NCBI GenBank assembly: GCA_934047225.1
Contig: OW204001.1
Span: forward strand, 6,990,201-7,054,200
Direction of reading: 5' to 3'
Source: Ypsolopha sequella
Taxonomy: Eukaryota > Arthropoda > Insecta > Lepidoptera > Ypsolophidae
DNA: 64,000 nucleotides
Part shown: positions 12,101-20,967 of the stretch, piece after piece
How the letters are laid out: every line of letters begins with the position of its first letter
Numbering within the stretch: position 1 is the first letter of the stretch
The notes under the pieces: model-generated
What the model was told of the DNA's origin: nothing
Databases searched by the model: none
What the model saw: the letters and a program-made list of their open reading frames with translations, nothing else
Made by a program: the position numbers and the translations under genes

Positions 12101-15100
12101 GTTCTGTTGATGGTTACGTATGATTTTCGGCACTTGTGGGAACTTGTTTTAAATCTTTGTTAAAATTAAACAATTGTCCACAAAATTATTAAAATATATA
12201 TCACTACACCCAACCGGTTTCACAATAGTGGTTCGTGTTTCATGCGTGCGATAAATACATACATACTCACGTCTGTCTCCCAAAGGGGTAGACAGAGACT
12301 ACAGATTTCCATCTGCTACGATCCAGAAAGATCTTTTTCGCCTCTTCCACATCCATCAATCTAGTCATACAAGCTCTTCTATTCCGGGTACTTTTGGCAT
12401 TGCCCTTCTTCAGTATGTCGTCAATTTGGTCAGCATATATTGCGAGAAATATCTCAACATATATAAGGTCTTTCAATTTAATGGAAAGTAATTTAGGAGG
12501 TGATTCAGTATCGTTAATACATCACATTCCACTGCAAAGTACTTTTATTGCGCGAACTTTTTTTCACTTGTCCATACAAACTGAGTCAGCTGATCGGACC
12601 ACTTTGTACTGAGAAGTGAAAAAAAAGTGCTTTGCAGTGGAATGTGATGTATTAACGATACTGAATCACCTCCTAAATTACTTTCCATTGAAATTGAAAG
12701 ACCTTATATATAACTACACCCAACCGGTTTCGCTTATAAGCATTTTCAATGGTTTTTGAGTAAAAATAAACTAATTAATTACACAATATTGTTCACATCG
12801 CACGCATGAAACAATTTAAAAGAAAATTGTGGTAATAATTTATAAGATTAATTTGTACTCAAAAACTTTATGAGCGAAAACGGTTGGGTGTAGTGATGTA
12901 AATTTTGTGTACAAGTACAAGTGTTAAATTTCAACCAAATGTTTCACAGTTTATTAATGTCTTTTTTCTGTATATAAGAATTCCTTGAGTGTGTAAAAAC
13001 CTGAATTAAAGCATTTTCGGATCATACTCCAGTATGAATAAAGGCTTAGCCACTGGACTTTTTTGGTGACTGGAGCTCTTGTTACAAACCTCAATATCTA
13101 ATGCCATATCTTCAATTAATAGCAGTTGTACTAATCACACTATTTATTTTTACAGTTTTTCTCCCAACCGGTTTCGAATATTACACTATCTAACATCTTT
13201 AATCCCTTCAAAATGATGTAATACCCGAAACCGGTTGGGAAAAAAGCAAGTGCTTTTTATTCAAGATGTTTTTCCAGTTTCACAAAGTCCGACAATCGCA
13301 AGTACAACTTTTCATTCATTTGTACTTCTAACGTTTCAGAGAAACAGTAGACATGTTGGAATACCTGACAGTGGAGATTAAGGAGCCGTTCCTGCGGGCC
13401 GAGCTCGTGGACCGACTCGCCTCCATGTTGAACTTCAACCTGCAGCAGCTGTGCGGACCCAAGTGCAAGAACTTGAAGGTCTTTTAAATTATTTGTTTTG
13501 CTATACTGTTTTAAATCTGTATGTTTTACAACTATGAGCATGCCAATAACCTACGTTGAATTGATTTTGCAACGACTTACAAAAATTCATTCAAAGTCGG
13601 TTGGATGTCGCAAGCTTAATTTTAAGACCTAGATTATCTAATCTCAACATCTATTGCTTTCAAAGGCATCATGATTGGCTAAAAATGACGTGTGATGTCA
13701 TTTCTAGCCAATCACGAATAATCACGATACATTTAAAAGCGATAGCGATAGATATTGAAGTTAGACAATAAGGCCAGATCCTGCCAGTCGAGCATACACC
13801 AAAGAGTTTTTCTGAATTTATGTACAAATTGTTAATTAACCACTGAACCGTGAAGGAACACAGGTAAACGTGCGTGCCCTAAAAAGGTGCCTCTATCTCT
13901 ATCACGTTGGGACGTAAAAATCTTCGATTAAAAGAGGGTATACGAGTGTTGTATGTTTTAGGAACAGCCCACACTCGAAAATACCCCCGAAACCCTCGAG
14001 GACACATGCGGTCACGTTATGTTTCCTTTAAGGCATTGAACAGCTTGGAACTAAAAGATATACGTCGATTCGGCGTAACACGACTTAACTTATTTGGCTA
14101 TACTTATTTTAAGCGTCCTGTCTTTGTCTTTTCGATACAGAAAGAAAAAAATAGAACATTAAATTTAGTTTAATCATGTCAAATAAGTTAAATCGTGTTT
14201 CACTGAATCGACACAAATACAATACTCCCAAAGTAATAATGCGCATACAAATCTTCGCCACTGTTCGGCAAAGTTCGTATTTCCTTACACTTCCTATACA
14301 ATTAATAAGGTCACGTGGTACGTCCGGTCGCTCGGCTATCGGTTTGTATGCGCATTATTACTTTGGGAGTACTGTATGTACTTGTCTATACTGAACTGGT
14401 GTATGTGACACCCCCAGGTGCGCCGTCCGGAGAAGTATGGGTGGGAGCCGCGGCGGCTACTGTCTCAGCTCGTGAACATCTACCTGCATCTCGACACCGA
14501 GCTGTTCCACCAGGCGCTCGCCGCTGATGAGGTACAGTCAAAAACACACATACACATAAATAACCAGGTCTAGCGCAAAAACTTAGATCCTAAGACCCAT
14601 TGACGAGTGATTAATGAGATGAAGTTAGAATACTCAATCAATAGTGCACGTGTGTGTATTGAGCAAGTATTCCTTAACTCATCTATCACTCACCTGTGGG
14701 TCTAAGGATCAAAGCGTTTGCGCTGGGCCTGGTTACATATCTCCTTTGTTGACCGTATACAATTTTGGCATACTGATCCAGGGGTTGCGGGATTGGTGAA
14801 CAAAGGCAATAACGCGTCTGCGTCGAAATATATAGTATATATAAAGTATACTTTACTGTTCTTTGAAACGAAGTTCCTGATCGTACGTTATACTCCAGTC
14901 TCTTTACGGATGAGGGCTAGGTCGAAAAAAGTGTAACATTTCGACCGTTATGTTTTCATCGTATCGCTTTCATACACTTCTTTATCGCTAACGCCGTTTA
15001 CCGCGTTTCATAGTACGGGGTGGGGGTGAGCAATGCGAGCGGTGACTTGCGCGTCAGTATCGAAAGGAACTTCGTTCCAACCGGGTCTCCCATGAAACCT

Positions 15101-18100
15101 CTCAATGTTTATTTTCAGTATAAAAACCATTTATAATGCAAGTAAATGTTTTTAATTGCAGAGATCATTCCGTAAAGAGTTATTTGAAGACGCAGCGATG
15201 CGGTTAGCGAAAGCGTGCATCAAAACGCCTTCAGAGATCGAACGCTTCAAGGCGCTCGCAGAGTATGCGTACAAGATTGCTGGTGAGGTTCATTTATTTA
15301 TGTTTACATCCATCACATTTAGTGTTCATGAGATAAAATATGACCTATAAAATAATAGCTTTTGGCGGTGCCTTCGTCCGCGTTTGCCTCCTTTGTTAGA
15401 GGCTCCATTGCGTCACTTATCGTAGTGTTTGGCGCCATCTAGTTGTTCATGCTATGAACTAGTTAACATGGTGTAAAAGGTATCATCATATAAATAGATA
15501 CACGTAGCGCCATCTAGTAAGGAAATTGTGTACTTTTTTAGTGTTTCCAAAATTATTAGTACAGAAAATGCGTATAGAAATCTTCGCCGAGTGTTCGTAT
15601 TTTCTAAAATAACCGAATCATAAACTCTGAGCCCTAAACATTGCCCTAACATTTTTAAACTTGTTTTATTAAAGAGGAAATAGGAGTAAGTCATTTTAGA
15701 ACATGTGCCATAGAGTGACGTAGACTCCTACGCGCATTATTTATTTATGATATTATAGTACTACTGTACCCTAAGTTATTCCCTAGAAATTGAGCTACAC
15801 AACAGTGGAAACACCATCCGAATCCATTCATTAGATATTAGTGAATCGCGAGGATACAGACAAAAATGTCCGATACATTTTATATTATTTTTACTGGAAA
15901 TCTACTTTTGTATTTTTTTTCCCTTTTATGGACAAAACCATAAAAGGGAAAAAAATTACAAAAGTAGATTTTATTTCAAGTATAGGTTACCGAGGCTTAG
16001 ATAAAATAATAAATCTATATGGAACCCGTACCCGCTATCAGGCACCAGGCAACCTTGGCAGCACTGTGTGTCATCAATAATCATCATCTTACTACATTTC
16101 GAAATATCTCATGACGGGAATTATCCAGTAACTCCTTATTTGTATTGATTTTGTAATACAAAATTACATCAGTTTTGTGATGAGTCATTGATTCATTGGA
16201 TAATGAATGACGATAGGATGATTGTAGGGGGGGGGTCGAAAATCGGCAAAAATCGATGACGTAATATATGGATGGCCCCCTGGGTCTATTTGAAATGAAC
16301 TTTTTTACTTACCTATACATTTACCTAAACTACATTCTCCCTGAACGTCCACTTACGAGTATACCTCGAGGCTACAGCGAGTGTCCTTATTGCAGTATCG
16401 AACCAGCAGAAGAGTGACGAGTTCGCGGACGCGCCGGACGAGTTCCGAGATCCGCTGATGGACACGCTAATGACGGACCCCGTCTACCTGCCCTCCGGAC
16501 ATGTACGTGTGACGTCACAACTATTTTTATTCTCAATGGGCTTGCGCGTAGCCACCACCGGGCCTGGTGGAACGTCCATGAGACAGAATGAAACGCTCAC
16601 CCAGAAAATACCTAAAAAGTAGAGTAACCACTCTACCGGCACACCCCCGACACTCCATACTGAGTGCTCAAGTTATTTACCTACACTCTTGCGCGCGCAC
16701 TGGCTTGTCCGCACACGTTTGTGTGTGTGCGTGAGCTAGTCTAGGGCTGGCAGCAAGCGTGTGAGCTTCGTCGATCGAGAGGGACATTATAATTCAGCAA
16801 CTTATGATTCTCTTCCTAAATTTTAGCGTGGTTAATCCCTAGGTCCTAGTTCTGGTTCCCCATGGATTATTTTTGTATTAAAAATATATACATCGTCATG
16901 ACTTGAATCAAATGCTCGAGGGGGTGTTAGAGGTGTTCCGAGTGTGAACTGTGAAATGCAAGTCACATGGGCGCTTCTTTACGTAGTAATACTTTATATT
17001 CTCTGTTACCGGCACAAAATAGCCACTTACAGAAGATTTAAGTACTCCGCATAACTAGCGAAAACAGGCGCACGCACACAGACACGTACGTACGACCATC
17101 TCGGATGAAGTCGGTCGAATGACAATACGAAATTCTGCCGAGATCATAATACGTACGCGTCTATGCATGTGTGCGTCTGTTTTCGCTCCGTCGTCGAGTC
17201 GGCCTTCTGGTAGTATCTATTTTGTACTGGTAGTACTGCTTCTTATGTCAGTCATGAGGGTGGTGACAAGTCACGGCCGAAGCCTACCGATAGGTACCCA
17301 CGTCGTCGTCTCCACAGACCCGGCCGAAATCCGATGACCTTATCGATTTGTAGTCTCTGATTACCTCTCGGTGAAACAGCCGTGAGTAGAGTAATATGTA
17401 AAAATTAATATCTCTTTTCGTTATTAAATTCTAATTTTAATGTACACCCCACCCCGCCTTTACGATTTATCTCCTTTGCTTCATTTCCACCCAAAAGTTG
17501 TCTAGAAGAAATCGCTTTAAGCGATAAGACCGCCAATTGTAATATATTTTTATCTTGTTTTTCTCCTCTAAGTTTTCTTTTAATTGGTGCACAATAAAGA
17601 GTATTTTTGTCTTGTAATTTTATTCTAACAAATACCACCTTTGCCCTAATAATAAAGCGTATTTCTGCAGGTAATGGACCGGTCGGTGATCCTGCGTCAC
17701 TTGCTGAACAGCAGCACCGACCCCTTTAACAGACAACCCTTGACTGAGGATCAATTACGTCCAGGTATGCATGATCCTGCACTAACTTCAAACACTTAGC
17801 TCATAACAGCTGGATTTCGACGATACGTTATATGTTTTGCGACTCGAACAATCCACACTCAACATACATTGTTATGCGTTTCACCGATATTTTTTTCGTC
17901 CCAATCGGGGGTGGTTTCCGTAATTAGGGAATATAATATATTCCTTCACCATTCAACAAGTGGTAAATTATACAAATACTAATAAAATCTCTTTATTTTC
18001 ACAAACTGAATTAAAAGAATTCTATCGATTGTTTTTTAACTATATGGCATGCGACCCGGACGCGCGTTTATAATATTTTTCAATGCAAGTGCTCGTAAAG

Positions 18101-18741
18101 GCCCACTTTTTATGCATCAAAACCGAACTGAAAGTCGATTATTTTGCCCTAGGGCTTTATTATTTTTTTATTTTTATTATGTGAAGTTGGCTAACCTGCA
18201 ATCTTTCATTTGTACCATAGATGTTGTACTTTTTTTTCCACTGTTTAGCGGCTCTGGATACAGTCCTTTTGAGCCAATCATAATTTAAAGTTCACAAGAT
18301 TATATTTGTTTTATTTCCTCACACTATGCATTGAAAAACGTAGTATGATGCACGGGCGTAAGAGCAATAAATTACTCGGTTACGTTTAAAACACTCGCTA
18401 CGCTCGTGTTTTAAATCGTCCTCGTAATTTATTCCTTTTCGTCCTTGTAACATAAACTACTATTATGAATTTCTATGCAGCGCAGCGGGCGCTTAGTTGT
18501 ATTTCGTTTCATAGAGCGTCCGTTTATTACGTCTTCATAGTGTCCCGTCCGCGCGCCTGGGTCGCTTGCTATACCAAGCCCCTTGGCTGTTAGTTTTAGG
18601 AGGATTAGTAATTCTAAGGGCAACATACTTATTTGATTTCTCATTATAAACATATTTCCAGCGAGTGAGCTCAAAGAGCGCATCATCCAATGGCAGCGCG
18701 AGAAGGCTTCCCCCTCCGCCTCGACGTCGCAGGCGCCTTAG
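1..18741 (+). CDS. UBE4B: Ubiquitin conjugation factor E4 B (C-terminal 591 aa, 14 exons)
   Basis: U-box E3/E4 ligase that lengthens ubiquitin chains on substrates handled by the Cdc48/p97 pathway (family knowledge). Exons: 1-115, 1386-1506, 4012-4143, 5082-5282, 7019-7192, 9631-9799, 10453-10548, 11218-11330, 13340-13478, 14418-14531, 15162-15282, 16396-16502, 17671-17764, 18662-18741. Every junction is GT-AG, and the lengths sum to 1776 nt, exactly 592 codons including TAG. The Ufd2 core fills the first eleven exons, with recognisable stretches such as [20 protein letters not shown] and [13 protein letters not shown]. The U-box follows in the last three exons ([40 protein letters not shown]). 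Animal UBE4B proteins exceed 1100 aa, so the N-terminal half lies upstream. The ATG at base 1 is probably internal. An AATAAA lies at 18781-18786, 40 nt after the stop. The introns are rich in MITEs. Confidence 0.95.
219..358. repeat. Fold-back element, ~140 bp
   Basis: An inverted repeat with arms of about 45-50 bp. The left arm begins GGCTAGTTGCAGAAAG near 224 and the right arm ends CTTTCTGCAACTGGCC near 355. It has no ORF and sits in the first UBE4B intron. Likely a MITE. Confidence 0.75.
394..608 (+). mobile_element. MITE family A, copy 1
   Basis: Terminal inverted repeats: the left begins TATGTATCTCTAGTTGCC and the right ends GGCAACCAAAGATACA, both containing the CAACTGGAC core. A second copy lies in opposite orientation at 63441-63655. 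It is non-coding. Confidence 0.8.
910..1129. mobile_element. Near-perfect fold-back MITE, 220 bp
   Basis: Two ~100-bp arms match almost base for base around a short centre at 1010-1021. The ends read TTCATGATTTATATAAAAAC and its complement. A half copy of the same sequence lies at 53745-53847. The open frame across it comes from the palindrome and is not a gene. Confidence 0.9.
1193..1291 (+). repeat. Dispersed repeat, copy 1 (second copy 7998-8160)
   Basis: About 100 bp beginning GCGTAAAGTCGGCATTTTCC and ending in TCGTATCGTAATATACTATT. The longer copy at 7998-8160, in the same orientation, carries an extra ~60 bp in the middle. Neither has coding potential. Confidence 0.8.
1386..1506 (+). 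CDS. UBE4B: UBE4B exon, Ufd2 core
   Basis: Acceptor TTGCAG and donor GTGAGC. It enters in phase 1 and leaves in phase 2. It encodes [16 protein letters not shown], which matches the conserved FFLTLHAHH-type segment of E4 B proteins. Confidence 0.92.
1507..4011 (+). other. UBE4B intron, no gene seen
   Basis: AT-rich intron. It holds one single-arm copy of the AACCGG fold-back family near 1897-2045 (TTGGTGAAACTTGAAACACA, then CCCAACTGGTTTCGG). The short open frames here have no recognisable protein features. Confidence 0.7.
1897..2045 (+). repeat. AACCGGTTTC repeat family, single arm
   Basis: Matches one arm of the complete fold-back at 8621-8905 in the same order: a TTGGTGAAACTTGAAACAC block, a TTTCACTTTATTTA block, a CCCAACTGGTTTCGGATTTT block and a TTTTCAAGGGAAGA block. 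Confidence 0.75.
4012..4143 (+). CDS. UBE4B: UBE4B exon, Ufd2 core
   Basis: Acceptor CCACAG and donor GTATAC, phase 2 to phase 2. It continues the [11 protein letters not shown] segment across the splice. The downstream in-frame extension to 4168 is intron read-through. Confidence 0.92.
4908..5053. repeat. Fold-back element, ~146 bp
   Basis: Arms begin GTGTTACTACAAAACGG and end with its complement. Both inner arms contain GACAGTGTTTAAAT or its complement. It stops 29 bp before the exon at 5082. Likely a MITE. Confidence 0.8.
5082..5282 (+). CDS. UBE4B: UBE4B exon, Ufd2 core
   Basis: Acceptor TTTCAG and donor GTAAGT. It encodes 67 codons including [14 protein letters not shown], a hallmark block of E4 factors. 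A fold-back element ends only about 30 bp upstream of this exon. Confidence 0.93.
5440..5512 (+). tRNA. tRNA-Lys (anticodon CTT)
   Basis: 73-nt cloverleaf. The acceptor stem GCCCGGC pairs with GTTGGGC (two G-U pairs). The A box is TAGCTCAGTCGG. The anticodon loop is ACTCTTAAT, giving CUU. The T arm is GTGGGTTCGAGCCCCAC, and the discriminator base is G. It has no intron and is followed by T-rich sequence (TTCTTTTTTC) that fits a Pol III terminator. It sits on the sense strand of the UBE4B intron between the exons at 5082 and 7019. Box and stem integrity suggest a functional gene rather than a SINE. Confidence 0.95.
5884..5936. repeat. Short perfect hairpin
   Basis: Arms of ~22 bp, TTCACAATGCTACGGTGC and its complement, around a TATATATG centre. 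No coding role seen. Confidence 0.7.
6049..6097 (-). repeat. tRNA-derived SINE fragment
   Basis: On the minus strand it reads a Pol III B-box-like GGTTCGAATCCCGATTC preceded by GGTCCCG. The rest of a tRNA fold is absent, so it looks like a tRNA-related SINE remnant rather than a gene. Confidence 0.5.
6103..6232 (+). repeat. Dispersed repeat, copy 1 (second copy 49541-49672)
   Basis: About 130 bp starting GAAATATATTTATTTAT and containing ACTTATTACAGGT and AATCTATGTGTATAGGTAAT. The same sequence recurs near 49541 in the same orientation with few differences. Confidence 0.8.
7019..7192 (+). CDS. UBE4B: UBE4B exon, Ufd2 core
   Basis: Acceptor TTTCAG and donor GTAAAC. It encodes the [19 protein letters not shown] stretch typical of the Ufd2 core. 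It joins the previous exon as VQ-YASP without loss of frame. Confidence 0.94.
7258..7842. mobile_element. Possible ~585-bp TIR element in UBE4B intron
   Basis: The inverted repeat CAATCTTTTAGTCGCCTCTG at the left matches its complement at 7820-7841. The interior includes a GC-rich patch near 7690-7800 with no recognisable coding sequence. Only one inverted repeat pair was seen, so the element limits are tentative. Confidence 0.45.
7998..8160 (+). repeat. Dispersed repeat, copy 2
   Basis: Longer relative of 1193-1291. The outer sequences match and a ~60-bp middle segment is present only here. Confidence 0.75.
8252..8485. mobile_element. Mariner-type MITE, 234 bp, TA duplication
   Basis: The left end is CAGGGTGTGAAGATGAAG and the right end is a near complement. 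TIRs of ~38 bp include GTTGCGGAAGCCGGAAACTG. It is flanked by TA on both sides (8250-8251, 8486-8487). The same termini bound the larger nested element at 27950-29470. Confidence 0.8.
8621..8905. mobile_element. AACCGGTTTC-family fold-back, ~285 bp
   Basis: Long palindrome. Each arm has an ACTTGTACTTATAGTTTCAC block, a CCCAACCGGTTTCGG block and a TTTTCAAGGGAAGAT block. The centre has a direct duplication of AGCTCCTCAG. Open frames on both strands are palindrome artefacts. Confidence 0.85.
9140..9169. repeat. GAAA microsatellite
   Basis: About five tandem GAAA units within the UBE4B intron. Confidence 0.8.
9631..9799 (+). CDS. UBE4B: UBE4B exon, Ufd2 core
   Basis: The acceptor is CCATAG, a less common TAG site. 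It restores frame from the previous exon and gives [10 protein letters not shown]. An in-frame ATG upstream at 9617 is intronic. The exon encodes [10 protein letters not shown] and [13 protein letters not shown] and ends in phase 0 before GTATTT. Confidence 0.94.
10453..10548 (+). CDS. UBE4B: UBE4B exon, Ufd2 core
   Basis: Exactly 32 codons, phase 0 on both sides. It encodes [18 protein letters not shown], strongly conserved in E4 B. The donor is GTTAGT. Confidence 0.94.
10700..10912 (+). repeat. Possible LINE 3' tail
   Basis: AT-rich sequence ending in a (TTA)n run after GACTGAATTAAACGATT. This resembles a truncated LINE 3' end. No coding part is present, and the class is uncertain. Confidence 0.35.
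11218..11330 (+). CDS. UBE4B: UBE4B exon, Ufd2 core
   Basis: It encodes [10 protein letters not shown] followed by [16 protein letters not shown], the conserved AQDER block. Acceptor AACAG, donor GTGAGA. It leaves in phase 2. Confidence 0.94.
12251..12440 (-). pseudogene. RTE-like LINE 3' fragment
   Basis: The minus strand encodes [15 protein letters not shown] and [12 protein letters not shown], the far C-terminal tail of an RTE-type endonuclease-reverse transcriptase as seen in Lepidoptera. It ends in PFGRQT and a stop. A related fragment is on the + strand at 54935-55235. It is cut at its upstream side by the fold-back at 12459. Confidence 0.7.
12459..12712. mobile_element. Fold-back element, ~254 bp
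   Basis: Arms of ~85 bp. Inner blocks are TTAATACATCACATTCCACT and its complement, and outer blocks are ATATAAGGTCTTTCAAT and its complement. It lies between an RTE remnant and an AACCGG-family copy, showing serial insertion. Confidence 0.85.
12713..12905. mobile_element. AACCGGTTTC-related fold-back, ~190 bp
   Basis: The left end is CTACACCCAACCGGTTTCGC and the right end its near complement (GCGAAAACGGTTGGGTGTAG). A partial copy of the same left end occurs at 12204-12228. Confidence 0.7.
13115..13310. mobile_element. AACCGGTTTC-family fold-back next to an exon
   Basis: Facing CCCAACCGGTTTCGAATATT and CCCGAAACCGGTTGGG blocks lie 60-70 bp apart, with family flanks ending in CGACAATCGCAAGTACAA. 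The UBE4B exon begins at 13340. Confidence 0.8.
13340..13478 (+). CDS. UBE4B: UBE4B exon, Ufd2 core
   Basis: It encodes [10 protein letters not shown] and [14 protein letters not shown], the most recognisable E4 B signature. The acceptor lies about 30 bp from the end of a fold-back element at 13115-13310, so part of the intron end may be transposon-derived. Confidence 0.95.
14223..14372. repeat. Fold-back element, ~150 bp
   Basis: The terminal arms TACTCCCAAAGTAATAATGC and its complement are nearly perfect over ~30 bp. It is 45 bp upstream of the UBE4B exon at 14418. The apparent ORFs across it are artefacts. Confidence 0.8.
14418..14531 (+). CDS. UBE4B: UBE4B exon, Ufd2 core
   Basis: 38 codons, phase 0 to phase 0, encoding [16 protein letters not shown] and FHQALAADE. 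Acceptor CCCCAG, donor GTACAG. Exon GC is clearly higher than in the flanking introns. Confidence 0.94.
14561..14735. repeat. Fold-back element, ~175 bp
   Basis: Arms begin TAACCAGGTCTAGCGCAAA and end in the near complement. Inner parts pair around an ATTGA-rich loop. It starts 29 bp after the UBE4B exon ending at 14531. Confidence 0.75.
15162..15282 (+). CDS. UBE4B: UBE4B exon, end of Ufd2 core
   Basis: It encodes [15 protein letters not shown] and [15 protein letters not shown], the helical linker to the U-box. It leaves in phase 1 before GTGAGG. Confidence 0.93.
15898..15972. repeat. Short fold-back
   Basis: Arms of ~30 bp (AAATCTACTTTTGTATTTTT and complement) around CATGGACAAAACC-like loop sequence in the UBE4B intron. 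Confidence 0.7.
16396..16502 (+). CDS. UBE4B: UBE4B exon, start of U-box
   Basis: It encodes [19 protein letters not shown] and YLPSGH, the first half of the U-box that binds the E2. Acceptor TTGCAG, donor GTACGT, ends in phase 0. Confidence 0.95.
17671..17764 (+). CDS. UBE4B: UBE4B exon, U-box second half
   Basis: It encodes [19 protein letters not shown] and RQPLTEDQL, the second half of the U-box fold. Acceptor CTGCAG, donor GTATGC, leaves in phase 1. Confidence 0.95.
18662..18741 (+). CDS. UBE4B: UBE4B last exon
   Basis: It encodes [14 protein letters not shown] and a short serine-rich tail, then TAG at 18739-18741. The helix after the U-box is conserved in E4 B proteins. AATAAA follows at 18781. 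Confidence 0.93.
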
Positions 18742-18780
18742 GGCCACCTCAACTCAAGTCTGATGTATATAACACAATAT

Positions 18781-18786
18781 AATAAA
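18781..18786 (+). terminator. UBE4B poly(A) signal
   Basis: AATAAA 40 nt after the stop codon; a second AATAAA near 19505 could give a longer 3' UTR. Confidence 0.6.
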
Positions 18787-19949
18787 GACTAGATGCTGGG
18801 ACTCACCGGCACCTTGGGGACTATTGTCCGCTTGCATGAATGTGAGATTATTCTAGTTTCCGACCGAATGCTTATGTTGCGGAATTATATCTAGCTAATT
18901 TTAAAAAGCTGCGGTTAGGAAATCAACTACTATTTAAGAAACGATATCAATAACGAAGTTTATGGTGCTTTGAATCGAAATGACATCACTTATAAATTGC
19001 GAACATAAGCAGACGAGAGGCAGATGATTGTATTTGTGCATTTTATAGGGCAAGCAAGATATTACAATAAATTTAGATCGGCTCATTAGTCTAACTAATG
19101 ATTTACGTTAAGTCTGTATATGTATGGAATGTTCAAAAGACTTTATTTTTTGTGCAAGAAACGGTAGAAAGATTCATTTGATTTATACATTTTATGGATT
19201 TTATATTTGTTATAATTATAAATCATATTTTGATTTTACTATTATCTCATGCGTATATAAATGTGATTTAGTTCCTCTAATAACTTAGTTTAACTACCTA
19301 CCATTAATTAATCATTATCACGTGAAATGGATTTGGTATAAAAGTAGGAATCGTCAAGTTTGTAATAAATTAAATTAGCATAATTTACATCGAAGCATAG
19401 TGCTCAAGAGCCTAATCTTCTAAAGAAAACAACTCCATTTTGAAGGAACGCATTTCGTGCGATTTTAGACTTCATTCAGCTGGGTCTAATGCAGACATTC
19501 CTAAATAAAATCCATTTCTTTCAATACATGGTCTCACTTGTATTATAATTTGAATTGTATTTAACATTTATTATCAAAACGCCATCATAAAGCTCTCCCT
19601 ATGTTGAACATCAATAAACATGATATAAATAAAGATGAAAACTTATTTATTTTGTTTGATTAAAAAACTCATTTATAAAAATGTAATTGAAATACTTTAC
19701 TTCACTAAATAAATTATTGTCCATGCATTGAACATATTAAATACATTTTAATGAAAATTCTCAACATAATTATCATATTACAACAACAACATGCATACAG
19801 TACACAGGTGTTCTGAATTTGATTTTACCAGTCTGTTCATAATTATTTCCTCAGTTTGATGGGTTACTTAACTAAAAGAGGTAGATTACACACAATCTTA
19901 ATTTTTGATTACACAGATCAAGGTTGTGACTCCCTCTATGTAGATACAT

Positions 19950-20176
19950 AAGTACCAGGCCATTTGAAGGTCGCATCGTGCTTTAAAAAGAGATACTCGG
20001 CTAGCTTCGGTTTTGTAGAGCGTCATCTCTGTCACACGAAACACGACTGACAAGTCAGCGACTACAACCATTTAAACGACCGGGTTGACGTGTGACAGAG
20101 ATGACGCTCTACAAAGCCGAAGCTAGCCGAGTATCTCTTTTTAAAGCACGATGCGACCTTCAAATGGTCTGGTACT
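19950..20176. mobile_element. Fold-back MITE, ~227 bp
   Basis: Two ~85-bp arms, near-perfect complements: AGTACCAGGCCATTTGAAGG at the left and its complement, with one or two changes, at the right. The central loop is ~55 bp. It lies in the shared 3' flank of UBE4B and UBIAD1. Confidence 0.85.
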
Positions 20177-20967
20177 GTATGATATTGCTGCTCTTTAAAG
20201 AAAAGCCACTAAACTTTTTGTTATCTGAGCACTCCAGCTTGATAAACTTCTCCAAAATGGAATAAGTTGATTGTAAAATAAACAAATTATTTTCTTGAAA
20301 ATAAGGGAGATTCTTGTTCATTTTGCACACACTAAATGTAAAATATAAAATTTCTTTTAACTAAATAAAATTTTTGGACATGTAATATAATACTAAATGC
20401 AGTATAGATAGTTTGTTTGCTACCCTCAAACTACTGAACAAATTTTGAAAACTCTTCCCCTGCTGCAATGGACATTAGTTTGAACAAAGTAAATTTTCAT
20501 CCCAGGAAACTCCCCCGTGACAAGTAGTTCCCTGATAGGGTTACCATTTCGAATTTTGCAAAAACCCTAACGAAAAGCTGGACATTTTAGTCCCTAGTAT
20601 TAGAATAATAAATCCCATGTGCAGCGCATGTTTTACTAGGTTATGATATCATATCATAGCATGAACCTGATTAACCAGTTGAACTATTATTATTATAAAT
20701 TCATATTTTAAAGATAGTAGAATTGAAGCATGTTCCATTTTAAAATAATGCGAAAATTAAACATTTATTCCATCTACATCAAAAATCTGATGGTAACCCT
20801 ATTCCCTGAGCATTAAGCAAAAACGATGAGGCACAATAATAGGGGTGATAATCTATCTTTCAAAATATGCTTATGCTACTACATATACATAAGTACTTAA
20901 TGCCAAAAATTCTAAGTTACTTTTTGGTATCACCTGCCTTACTAAATCTAGAAAGCAAGATGAAGTT

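Larger units (their letters stand above)
18742..20967. other. Intergenic region between convergent UBE4B and UBIAD1
   Basis: Holds the UBE4B 3' end (AATAAA at 18781; another near 19505), the fold-back at 19950-20176 and AT-rich DNA. A TTTATT at 20764-20769, read as AATAAA on the minus strand, is a plausible UBIAD1 poly(A) signal about 200 nt after its stop. Confidence 0.6.
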
